From contig JAYWIG010000301.1 of the NCBI GenBank assembly GCA_043789035.1, positions 1 to 30,911 of the forward strand: a DNA stretch of 30,911 nt, given 5' to 3'. Shown here in pieces: positions 9,400-15,960 of this stretch. The notes below the pieces were generated by a model. It saw only the letters and a list, made by a program, of their open reading frames with translations, was not told the origin of the DNA and ran no database searches. A program made the translations under genes and the position numbers. Source of the DNA: JAYWIG01 sp043789035 (GTDB taxonomy: Bacteria > Pseudomonadota > Gammaproteobacteria > Burkholderiales > Burkholderiaceae_E). Numbering within the stretch: position 1 is the first letter of the stretch; each line of letters starts with the position of its first letter.

Positions 9400-9758
9400 C
9401 ACATATTGGTGGCAAAGCCAGTCAACTTTGCGACCCGGCGACCGTCAGCATCAGAAACAGAAACCTCAACTCGACGAAAAGAGGCGTTTTGAGTTTGAAA
9501 TATCTCTTCGTTACAAAAAAGCTTTGTTTCGCCTTGATTGCAGTCAAATTTACGCGAACCTACAGGGGGGAATTCGCTAGTAATTCGAATTTGAGCCAGG
9601 CGGTTTTCCGCGCTCCATTGTGCGTAGGAGCGCAGTCGAATTTCTTGGCTACTCAACACTAGTGATTCAGTCGCCTTTAATGCCGCCAACAGTGAAATAC
9701 TTGCGATGGCTAGCGCAACCAGTACTTCGACTAACGTAAATCCATTGTGCGCTTTCAT
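9399..9758 (-). CDS. gspI: Type II secretion minor pseudopilin GspI
   Basis: A 119-residue minor pseudopilin of typical GspI length. The leader MKAHNG is followed by FTLVEVLVALAIASISLLAAL, with Glu at mature position 5, and then the common GspI segment WSAENRLAQIRI. GspI nucleates the tip complex with GspJ and GspK. The start ATG overlaps the gspH stop by four bases (ATGA), and its own stop overlaps the gspJ start by one base. A pair of cysteines near residues 74 and 82 (FDCNQGETKLFC) could form a periplasmic disulfide. Confidence 0.94.
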   Translation of the reverse strand: MKAHNGFTLVEVLVALAIASISLLAALKATESLVLSSQEIRLRSYAQWSAENRLAQIRITSEFPPVGSRKFDCNQGETKLFCNEEIFQTQNASFRRVEVSVSDADGRRVAKLTGFATNM

Positions 9759-10300
9759 TTAACGACAACGCCGGTTGTCTTCTCAACTTTGAAGCGCCCC
9801 ATCCCGTCGCTGACAATCACAATCACGGACTCATCGCGACTTAAACGCATGGTGAAAGGGACATCGATTTGCTCTCGGCCAAACGCAACACTGCGCTGCA
9901 CCTCATCCAAGCTACTTGTAAGCCCATCAGCAGGCTTATCCGCGGTTTCAATTTTGATTTGAGTGGGTTGCTCCCAGCGCCGAGCACGCAACAATTCATC
10001 TTCACGAATCAATCGCCACTGGTTTTCACTAAATGATTCAAACTGGTAGCCTACGTCGCTCACCACCATGCGTACAGGGCGGCCGCGTACCTGCGCTTCT
10101 TCTCTGGCTAAACTAAAGAGCTGTGCGATTCTGTCCGCCTCAAATTCAAGGTCTCTTGCGCGAAAGCCACCCGTTGCTAAACCTATGCTCGCCATCACCA
10201 CGCCCACGATGAGCAAGGCGATGAGTAATTCGATTAGCGTGAAGCCCCTAACACCCACTAAAGGGCTATCAGTTCGCCCAAGAGCCAATGTCTGCGTCAT
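9755..10300 (-). CDS. gspH: Type II secretion minor pseudopilin GspH
   Basis: A minor pseudopilin linking the tip complex to the GspG shaft. After the leader comes RGFTLIELLIALLIVGVV with Glu at mature position 5, then the GspH domain (REEAQVRGRPVRMVV). The start is debatable. The ATG at 10298-10300 has an AAGG ribosome-binding motif about ten bases upstream and lies inside the end of gspG, giving 181 residues with a 19-residue leader. A GTG at 10256-10258 would give a more usual short leader but has no visible ribosome-binding site. I prefer the ATG. Function is clear either way. Confidence 0.92.
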   Translation of the reverse strand: MTQTLALGRTDSPLVGVRGFTLIELLIALLIVGVVMASIGLATGGFRARDLEFEADRIAQLFSLAREEAQVRGRPVRMVVSDVGYQFESFSENQWRLIREDELLRARRWEQPTQIKIETADKPADGLTSSLDEVQRSVAFGREQIDVPFTMRLSRDESVIVIVSDGMGRFKVEKTTGVVVK

Positions 10301-10709
10301 TACCAGTACCGCCTTGCTGACCGTCGGCACCGAAACTAAAGACGTCAACATCCCCTTTAATCCCGGGGTTCAAGTATTGGTACGGCTTGCCCCATGGGTC
10401 CATCGGCATTTTTTCTAAATAGCCTTTCCAGTTAGTCGCACCGGACGCTGGACGGGTCACTAAAGCAGCCAACCCTTGGTCGGTGGCAGGAAATTTGCCA
10501 TTATCAAGCTGATACATCTTGAGTGCATTCATGATTTGACGCACATCATTCTTCGCCGCCAAACCTCTGGCTTCATCCGGCCTGCCCATAATGCGAGGCA
10601 CTACCAAGGTGGCTAAAACTCCGAGAATGACAATCACCACCATGATCTCAATCAAAGTGAAGCCTGCAGTTCGTCGGAAATTACGGTAAAAGTTTTTACT
10701 TGTCTTCAT
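10269..10709 (-). CDS. gspG: Type II secretion major pseudopilin GspG
   Basis: A 146-residue major pseudopilin that builds the shaft of the pseudopilus. The basic leader ends at Gly16 and is followed by FTLIEIMVVIVILGVLATLVVP, with Glu at mature position 5. The C-terminal domain shows the GspG signatures DQGLAALVTRP, PMDPWGKPYQYLNPG and the calcium-site loop FGADGQQGGTGNDADIGSW. It is the first gene of the minus-strand gsp operon. Its ATG is only 19 bases from the divergent gspC start. The 3' end overlaps gspH by 32 bases if the upstream gspH ATG is used. Confidence 0.97.
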   Translation of the reverse strand: MKTSKNFYRNFRRTAGFTLIEIMVVIVILGVLATLVVPRIMGRPDEARGLAAKNDVRQIMNALKMYQLDNGKFPATDQGLAALVTRPASGATNWKGYLEKMPMDPWGKPYQYLNPGIKGDVDVFSFGADGQQGGTGNDADIGSWAN

Positions 10710-10722
10710 AGTTCTTTATGAT
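10695..10722 (+). promoter_or_regulatory. Candidate sigma70-type promoter for gspC
   Basis: TTTACT (10695-10700) and TATGAT (10717-10722) are 16 bases apart. The -10 matches consensus at five of six positions. The predicted start site falls at about 10729, which is the first base of the gspC ATG, so the message could be leaderless. The -35 lies inside gspG. Confidence 0.4.
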
Positions 10723-10744
10723 AGCAACATGGCAATGATTTCAA
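10718..10744 (-). promoter_or_regulatory. Candidate sigma70-type promoter for the gspG-F operon
   Basis: On the minus strand, TTGAAA (10739-10744) and TATCAT (10718-10723) are 15 bases apart, a little short of the 17-base optimum. The predicted transcript would begin only a few bases before the gspG ATG, so the leader would be very short. The -35 lies inside the gspC coding region. Its -10 overlaps the candidate gspC -10 on the other strand. Confidence 0.35.
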
Positions 10745-11487
10745 CACGTGGATTGTCCACTAAACCACTACCTTCTGTCGTCCTGCTTATAGGCTACTTA
10801 CTAGCCTTTTGTCTGCTCGCCAGTTGTTTAGCCTATTGGGGCATGCAGTTATTCGCTCCTCCAGCCCCGATTGCATCAAGCGGCGTTGTAGCAGAAAAAA
10901 CCGCTAGCCTAGACTTAACGGGTGCTGGCAAGCTCTTTGGTGCAGCGGCCTCTGCGCAATCGCCAGCAGCTGCCGTCTCTGCACCACCTATTAACGTAAA
11001 AATTATAGGCCTTATGTCTTCGAATCAAGCTGCTCGGGCTAGTGCAGTGCTTTCAATTGAGAATCGGCCAGCTCAGGCTTTCGCCATTGGCGATTATCTC
11101 GGTAACAACACTAAGCTAATCGACATCACCCGAGCCGGCATTGTGATCGAGCAAAACGGCAACCGTACAAAAGTAGATTCGCCACCAGTACCAACTATTG
11201 CATCGTTATCAAAACCTTCGTCCCCACCCGGCTCAAAACCAGACGATCCGAGTCAAGCAAAGTCGAGTATTCCTTTACCCGCAGGAAGTAGCTCAGCACC
11301 GGGCTCGATTCCATTCACACCACCGCCGGTAGCTCAACCTAGCCCACCAGTACCAAATGCTCAACCCATAATGCCACCGCAGATGCAGCCGGCCGCAGGT
11401 ATGCAAGGTGCGCTGCCAAACCCGAATGATGGAAATCAACCTCAGAACATGCCTATCGGGGGAGGTTCCGTCGGTCGGCCCAAATGA
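10729..11487 (+). CDS. gspC: Type II secretion protein GspC (divergent, no PDZ domain)
   Basis: A 252-residue inner-membrane protein connecting the platform to the GspD secretin. One N-terminal transmembrane helix (about residues 16-38, VVLLIGYLLAFCLLASCLAYW) is followed by a linker. The homology region comes next (about 88-150, VKIIGLMSSNQAARASAVLS ... AGIVIEQNG), which in known systems contacts the secretin N0 domain. The remaining ~100 residues are Pro/Ser/Gln-rich, with no PDZ or coiled-coil domain, as in Burkholderia-type GspC. It is transcribed away from the other gsp genes. The ATG at 10729 has no ribosome-binding site, and an ATG at 10735 is an alternative. Confidence 0.88.
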   Translation: MAMISTRGLSTKPLPSVVLLIGYLLAFCLLASCLAYWGMQLFAPPAPIASSGVVAEKTASLDLTGAGKLFGAAASAQSPAAAVSAPPINVKIIGLMSSNQAARASAVLSIENRPAQAFAIGDYLGNNTKLIDITRAGIVIEQNGNRTKVDSPPVPTIASLSKPSSPPGSKPDDPSQAKSSIPLPAGSSSAPGSIPFTPPPVAQPSPPVPNAQPIMPPQMQPAAGMQGALPNPNDGNQPQNMPIGGGSVGRPK

Positions 11488-11540
11488 TTATCACTCATCA
11501 TTTGTCGGGAATGCCACCCATTTGAGCACGCGTGGTGATA

Positions 11541-11570
11541 AACTGACTTCTTAGTCATTTTTTGTAAGAT
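11541..11570 (+). promoter_or_regulatory. Likely self-operator and promoter of the TetR-family gene
   Basis: An imperfect 20-base palindrome spans 11541-11560, with exact arms TGACT (11544-11548) and AGTCA (11553-11557) and matching outer AA/TT. It overlaps a possible -35 (CTGACT, 11543-11548) placed 16 bases from a -10-like TAAGAT (11565-11570). An operator-sized palindrome on the promoter directly upstream of a TetR gene is the classic layout for autorepression. The regulator-site match is inferred, not shown. Confidence 0.5.
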
Positions 11571-11574
11571 ATCA

Positions 11575-12210
11575 GTGAGCAGCATCGCCGTACCCTCATC
11601 CGAAATAGGCAGCAAAAAGAAAACCTTCAAAGAAACGCAATTTGAAGCGCGAGAGCAAGCTATTTTGGAAGCCACCAATCGGCTGTTAGGCAATCGCGGC
11701 TACGAAATGATGTCAATGGACGATATCGCAGGCGACGTAGGTATTGCCAAGGGAAGTCTATACAAGCATTTCAGCAGCAAAGAATCTTTAGCCGCTGCGG
11801 TGATGATTCAACTTTTACGTCGCACCCAGGCCGCACTTAACAGCCAGGATCCAGGCGTTAGCCCGCTTAAGCGCCTAGAGGCTTTATTACGTTGGATTCT
11901 GAAAGAGCGTCTTTCTGGGAGCGTTCCTCACCTCCCCTCGACTAGCCAAACATTGCGCGAAGCCTTGATGGGGAACAAGACTTATGTTGATACTTTGATG
12001 AGCCTTTCGGATGACTTAGGCACACTCATCCAAGCAGCTAAGGCCAAAGAGGAAATCTCCGAGCAATTTGTCGATGAATTCGTGATGTACACGTTTTACG
12101 CACGCACTTGCGACCCGACTTTAGAGTTTCTCAAAGCCGGTGGTAACTTGAGCGATGAACAAATCGTTGAGCAAATGACAGTTGCCTGCTTTCGGGGCCT
12201 TATAAAGTAG
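11575..12210 (+). CDS. TetR/AcrR-family transcriptional regulator
   Basis: A 211-residue one-component regulator. The N-terminal helix-turn-helix domain (about residues 26-75) contains ILEATNRLLGNRGYEMMSMDDIA, then VGIAKGSLYKHFSSKESL, the usual TetR recognition helix and linker. The C-terminal half is an all-helical ligand-binding and dimerisation domain with no recognisable ligand class. The start is a GTG at 11575; no other start precedes the DNA-binding domain. It lies about four bases after a candidate -10, so the mRNA may be leaderless. The upstream palindrome suggests autoregulation. It stands 31 bases before thyA, but its targets may be the acyl-CoA genes further right or gspC to the left. 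This cannot be decided from sequence. Confidence 0.92.
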   Translation: MSSIAVPSSEIGSKKKTFKETQFEAREQAILEATNRLLGNRGYEMMSMDDIAGDVGIAKGSLYKHFSSKESLAAAVMIQLLRRTQAALNSQDPGVSPLKRLEALLRWILKERLSGSVPHLPSTSQTLREALMGNKTYVDTLMSLSDDLGTLIQAAKAKEEISEQFVDEFVMYTFYARTCDPTLEFLKAGGNLSDEQIVEQMTVACFRGLIK

Positions 12211-12241
12211 AAGCAAAAACACTTCATCTAAAATAAGTGTC

Positions 12242-13036
12242 ATGGACGCTTATTTACAAATGATGCGGCATGTTTTCGAGCATGGCGTAGAAAAATCTGA
12301 TAGAACTGGCACAGGCACTCGCTCTGTATTCGGTCACCAAATGCGCTTCGATTTAGCCAAGGGGTTCCCTTTGGTAACGACGAAAAAGCTGCATTTGAAA
12401 TCGATCATTCATGAATTGATTTGGTTTCTACAAGGCGACACTAACACCCGTTATTTAAAAGAAAATGGTGTGAGTATTTGGGACGAATGGGCCGACGAAA
12501 ACGGTAATCTTGGCCCGGTATATGGCCATCAATGGCGCTCTTGGCCCATGAGCGACGGTAAAAAATTCGACCAAATCACCGACCTGATCGCTCGCATTAA
12601 GAAAGACCCTGATTCCCGTCGCCTAATCGTTTCGGCTTGGAACGTCGCCGACATTCCAGACATGGCGCTTCCCCCTTGCCACGCACTCTTCCAGTTTTAT
12701 GTCGCCAACGGCAAACTTAGCTGCCAGTTGTATCAGCGCAGTGCAGATATTTTTCTCGGTGTGCCCTTCAATATTGCGAGCTATGCGTTGCTTACCCACA
12801 TGGTTGCCGAGCAGTGCGATCTAGGCGTAGGCGATTTCGTGTGGACAGGTGGCGATTGCCATTTGTACAGCAACCACATGGAGCAAACCAAAGAGCAGCT
12901 TAGCCGCACGCCCTTCCCATTGCCAACGCTGAAGATTAAACGTAAGCCAGGTTCAATTTTCGAATATACCTTTGATGATTTTGAAATCGTCGGTTATCAG
13001 TCACATGCGCACATCAAAGCACCGGTAGCGATCTAA
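12242..13036 (+). CDS. thyA: Thymidylate synthase
   Basis: A 264-residue protein, the same length as E. coli ThyA. It converts dUMP to dTMP using 5,10-methylenetetrahydrofolate, releasing dihydrofolate. The catalytic Cys146 sits in LPPCHALFQFYV. The dUMP phosphate-binding arginines are in SDRTGTGT and DPDSRRLIVSAWN, and the QLYQRSADIFLGVPFNIASYA and YSNHMEQ motifs are intact. folA follows three bases later and recycles the dihydrofolate product. A 6-base inverted repeat (12219-12224 / 12235-12240) lies directly before the ATG where a ribosome-binding site would be expected. Confidence 0.98.
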   Translation: MDAYLQMMRHVFEHGVEKSDRTGTGTRSVFGHQMRFDLAKGFPLVTTKKLHLKSIIHELIWFLQGDTNTRYLKENGVSIWDEWADENGNLGPVYGHQWRSWPMSDGKKFDQITDLIARIKKDPDSRRLIVSAWNVADIPDMALPPCHALFQFYVANGKLSCQLYQRSADIFLGVPFNIASYALLTHMVAEQCDLGVGDFVWTGGDCHLYSNHMEQTKEQLSRTPFPLPTLKIKRKPGSIFEYTFDDFEIVGYQSHAHIKAPVAI

Positions 13037-13039
13037 GCG

Positions 13040-13531
13040 ATGACAACTCTTGTAGTTGCCACGGCAAAAAATCGTGTAATCGGATTAAACAATCAGATGC
13101 CGTGGCATCTGCCCGAAGACTTACAGCACTTCAAAAAAACTACGCTTGGTCATACCCTCATCATGGGTAGAAAGACCTTCGAATCCATCGGCAAGCCACT
13201 ACCTGGCCGCAGAACCATCGTGTTAACTCGCGACACAAACTGGCGGCACGAAGGCTGCGAAACGGCTCAAAGTATTTACAGCGCTATTGAGTTAGCCAAG
13301 TCGACACCTGGAAAGCATCCATTCATAGTCGGAGGAGCAAATGTGTATCAGCAAGCGCTTCTTGATGGCCTAGTAGACAAGATGATAGTCACAAAAATCG
13401 ACCTAACACCAGCCGGTGATGCCTTTTTCCCTATCCTCGACGAGTTCAGTTGGGCGCAAACCGGCAGCGAACAATTTGAAAGTAAGACTGGCCTTCGCTA
13501 CAGCATTGATCAGTTTGAACGTAAGGCGTAA
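13040..13531 (+). CDS. folA: Dihydrofolate reductase
   Basis: A 163-residue type I dihydrofolate reductase that reduces dihydrofolate to tetrahydrofolate with NADPH. The signatures NRVIGLNNQMPWHLPEDLQHFKK (catalytic acidic residue at the D of PED), GRKTFESIGKPLPGRRTIVLTR and FIVGGANVYQQAL are all present. Its ATG is three bases after the thyA stop, so the two folate genes are co-translated. The ribosome-binding site is weak. The stop lies 33 bases before the tRNA gene. Confidence 0.97.
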   Translation: MTTLVVATAKNRVIGLNNQMPWHLPEDLQHFKKTTLGHTLIMGRKTFESIGKPLPGRRTIVLTRDTNWRHEGCETAQSIYSAIELAKSTPGKHPFIVGGANVYQQALLDGLVDKMIVTKIDLTPAGDAFFPILDEFSWAQTGSEQFESKTGLRYSIDQFERKA

Positions 13532-13548
13532 AAACCAACTTCCTAGAT

Positions 13549-13554
13549 TAAAAT
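13549..13554 (+). promoter_or_regulatory. Possible -10 element of the tRNA-Arg promoter
   Basis: TAAAAT lies 10 bases upstream of the mature tRNA 5' end and is followed by a GC-containing discriminator (AGCGAG). No good -35 is visible at 16-18 bases upstream, so this is only suggestive. Read-through from folA could also supply the tRNA. Confidence 0.3.
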
Positions 13555-13564
13555 AGCGAGTTGC

Positions 13565-13639
13565 CTCCCTGTAGTTCAACGGATAGAACAAGTGCCTCCT
13601 AAGCGCTAGATACAGGTTCGATTCCTGTCGGGGGGACCA
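13565..13639 (+). tRNA. tRNA-Arg, anticodon CCU
   Basis: A full cloverleaf can be drawn. The acceptor arm is 13565-13571 with 13629-13635 (two G-U pairs), followed by discriminator A and an encoded CCA at 13637-13639. The D arm is GTTC/GAAC. The anticodon stem AGTGC/GCGCT encloses the loop CTCCTAA, giving anticodon CCT, which reads AGG. The T arm is ACAGG-TTCGATT-CCTGT. A seven-T run follows at 13650-13656. tRNA-Arg(CCU) genes are frequent integration targets, but I see no integrase or repeated tRNA end in the window. Confidence 0.95.
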
Positions 13640-13765
13640 AGCCTACGCGTTTTTTTAGGATTCTTTCCTTAAGCGCATGCAAATCTTCATTTCATTCGTA
13701 TTAAGTATTGAGAAATCTTAAATCTTCTTTGTGAGGCACTTTGCCCTTTGGTGACGATACGGTCA

Positions 13766-13801
13766 CGTTATGGACTCATAGTCATTTCATAACGTTTTTT
13801 T
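13766..13801 (+). terminator. Terminator-like hairpin between tRNA-Arg and the fasciclin gene
   Basis: The arms CGTTATG (13766-13772) and CATAACG (13788-13794) are perfectly complementary and enclose a smaller GACT/AGTC inverted repeat. Seven T residues follow at 13795-13801. The stem is AT-rich, so termination efficiency is uncertain. It would end tRNA or folA transcripts before the next gene. A dyad-shaped protein-binding site is the alternative reading. Confidence 0.45.
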
Positions 13802-13842
13802 AACCAATTCAAAGGCTTTTATAGCTATACAAAGGCGAACCC

Positions 13843-14853
13843 ATGATAAAGGTTAAGTATTTCCCTGCGCTTTTTATTGCCGCTACAGCAAGCTTTCTGG
13901 CCGGTTGCGGTGACGGGCACGACCCGGCGCCACCAGTTTCGATTGTTGCGACAGCACAGGCAACTCCAACACTTTCGACACTTCTTTCCGTGGCTCAGTT
14001 TGCGAGTGATAACAACGATTTAGTAAACTTACTGAGCAATCCGGGTACGTTGACTGTCTTTGCCCCTTCTAACGCAGCGTTTGACGCGCTTGCAGTCGAG
14101 CTGACGGGTAATGCATCTGCTAAAGCAGCAGATTTGCTTACCGCTGCGAATAAACCGTTTCTCAAAACCGTACTGCAATATCACGTACTTAGCTCAAAAG
14201 TAACGGCTGCAAACATCCCTTTTGGCAAGGCATTCACGCCCGCGCAAGGTTCGATTTTCAAAATCGACTCTGGCACACCGCCAGTTATTACGGACGGCCG
14301 CAATCGCAAAGCCAACATTACTGCCACCGACATCGAAGCGACAAATGGCGTCGTACATTTGATTGACAAAGTGATATTGCCAGCCGATAAAACGATAGTC
14401 GCTACTGCAATCGCAAGCGCAAGCGCACCACAGTTCACTACGTTAGTGGCGGCCTTACAGTTCGCGAGCAATAGCAATGACTTGGTGACAGCGCTTTCGG
14501 GAACTGGCCCACTCACCGTCTTTGCTCCTACAAACGCTGCGTTCGATTTACTCGCCAAGGAACTCACAAACAATACTGCAGCTGTCGGTGCCGACCTGTT
14601 AACAGCAGGCAATAAGCAATTCTTGCGTGATGTCCTTCAGTACCACGTTGTTCAAGGCAGGTTCTTGAAGGCTGAAGTACCAACAAACACGAACATCGGC
14701 ACACTCTTAAGCGCGGGAAAAACTTTAAGAGTTTCACCAACTTTTGTCATTACTGACGGTAGAAGCCGTACTTCGAATATTACTTCGACTGATGTTCTGA
14801 ACTCCAACGGCGTGATTCATGTCATCGACAAAGTGATCTTGCCAGCGCTTTAA
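13843..14853 (+). CDS. Lipoprotein with two fasciclin (FAS1) domains
   Basis: A 336-residue predicted lipoprotein. The signal peptide ends in a lipobox, LAGC, with Cys22 as the lipidation site. Asp at position +2 is absent (Gly23, then Asp24), so outer-membrane sorting is plausible. Two FAS1 domains follow (about residues 35-183 and 186-336). Each has the family's H1 box (TVFAPSNAAFDAL, TVFAPTNAAFDLL), a central LQYHV and an H2 box (VVHLIDKVILP, VIHVIDKVILP). FAS1 domains mediate adhesion or polymer and matrix contact. AAAGG at 13831-13835 is a well-placed ribosome-binding site. The gene appears monocistronic. Confidence 0.93.
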   Translation: MIKVKYFPALFIAATASFLAGCGDGHDPAPPVSIVATAQATPTLSTLLSVAQFASDNNDLVNLLSNPGTLTVFAPSNAAFDALAVELTGNASAKAADLLTAANKPFLKTVLQYHVLSSKVTAANIPFGKAFTPAQGSIFKIDSGTPPVITDGRNRKANITATDIEATNGVVHLIDKVILPADKTIVATAIASASAPQFTTLVAALQFASNSNDLVTALSGTGPLTVFAPTNAAFDLLAKELTNNTAAVGADLLTAGNKQFLRDVLQYHVVQGRFLKAEVPTNTNIGTLLSAGKTLRVSPTFVITDGRSRTSNITSTDVLNSNGVIHVIDKVILPAL

Positions 14854-14883
14854 GTCTTTTTACTTTCTGAGCTAAGTTCAATG

Positions 14884-14917
14884 AACGGGTTGCGCTAACA
14901 TGGCGCAACCCGTTTTT
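14884..14917 (+). terminator. Strong rho-independent terminator hairpin
   Basis: A 12-base-pair GC-rich stem (14884-14895 with 14903-14914) with a seven-base loop is followed by a T run through 14917. It ends the fasciclin transcript. It is only 15 bases before the methionine synthase ATG, so a message starting further upstream would carry it in its leader. Confidence 0.85.
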
Positions 14918-14932
14918 ATTTGAAAGTTAACC

Positions 14933-15955
14933 ATGTTATTTCCCACCACTATCGCCGGCAGCCTACCGAAACCTGGCTGGCTCTCAGAAACCCAAAAGCT
15001 GTGGCCTCAATGGAAGTTAGAAGGGGCAGAACTGGCTGCCGCCAAGCGTGATGCAACCCTGCTCTGGCTCAAGGAGCAGGAAGATGCTGGCATTAATATT
15101 GCCACCGATGGCGAACAATCACGCCAGCACTTTGTGCACGGTTTTCTAGAATTCGTTGAAGGCATCGATTTCGAACACAAAATCGAAATGGGCATTCGTA
15201 ATGATCGTTATAAAGCCATGGTGCCAGTGGTGGTTGGCCCACTCAAACTTAAAGGCCGTGTGCATGAAAAAGACGCCGCCATCATGCGCGCGCATGCCAA
15301 AGGCCAAATCAAAATTACGATGCCTGGCCCGATGACTATTATCGACACCTTGGCAGATCGTTTCTATGGCGATAAGGTGAAACTTGCCATGGCCTTCGCC
15401 GAACTGCTTAACCAGGAAGCCCTCGCATTACAGGCGCAAGGCGTTGATGTTATTCAGTTTGATGAACCCGCTTTCAATGTCTATATGGACGATGTAAAAG
15501 CTTGGGGCATTGACGCGCTTCATCGCTGTATTGAAGGTTTAACTTGCAAAACTGCGGTACATATTTGCTATGGCTATGGCATTAAAGCAAACCTTGACTG
15601 GAAAGCAACTTTAGGTGGCGAATGGCGTCAGTATGAAGAAATTTTCCCAGCTTTAGCGAAAAGCCGGATCGATCAAATTTCGCTTGAATGTGCCAACGCC
15701 AAAGTACCGATGGATTTGATGGCCTTGCTCGATGGCAAAGAAATCATGGTTGGCGTTATCGATGTCGCTAGTGATGAAATTGAAACTGCCGAGCAAGTTG
15801 CCGATACCATTGGAAGAGCATTACAGTTCGTACGAAAAGACAAGCTGATGCCTTGCACCAATTGCGGCATGGCACCAATGAATCGAGAAATTGCTGCCGC
15901 TAAACTAAAGGCTCTGGTTGAAGGTACTGAAATTGCTCGCAAGCGATACGCTTAA
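14933..15955 (+). CDS. Core-MetE methionine synthase, MesD-like
   Basis: A 340-residue protein matching only the C-terminal catalytic half of cobalamin-independent methionine synthase (MetE), which is about 750 residues. It should transfer a methyl group to homocysteine to form methionine. The zinc ligands are recognisable: His and Cys in VHICYGYG, Glu in ISLEC, and Cys in PCTNCGM. The barrel motif IQFDEPAFNVY is intact. The sequence (TIAGSLPKPGWL, CYGYGIKANLDWKATLG) resembles the MesD family, which is folate-independent and in studied cases needs the partner MesX (DUF1852). No MesX gene is in this window. The methyl donor is therefore uncertain. The start ATG follows the terminator hairpin closely, with a weak GAAAG ribosome-binding site. 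Confidence 0.88.
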   Translation: MLFPTTIAGSLPKPGWLSETQKLWPQWKLEGAELAAAKRDATLLWLKEQEDAGINIATDGEQSRQHFVHGFLEFVEGIDFEHKIEMGIRNDRYKAMVPVVVGPLKLKGRVHEKDAAIMRAHAKGQIKITMPGPMTIIDTLADRFYGDKVKLAMAFAELLNQEALALQAQGVDVIQFDEPAFNVYMDDVKAWGIDALHRCIEGLTCKTAVHICYGYGIKANLDWKATLGGEWRQYEEIFPALAKSRIDQISLECANAKVPMDLMALLDGKEIMVGVIDVASDEIETAEQVADTIGRALQFVRKDKLMPCTNCGMAPMNREIAAAKLKALVEGTEIARKRYA

Positions 15956-15960
15956 ACAAG

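Noticed and set aside
13565..13842. Genomic-island insertion at tRNA-Arg
   Set aside because: No integrase gene and no repeated copy of the tRNA 3' end is visible downstream within the window.
14181..14612. 143-codon open frame antisense to the fasciclin gene
   Set aside because: It is entirely contained in a clearly coding gene and has no initiation signals or known fold.
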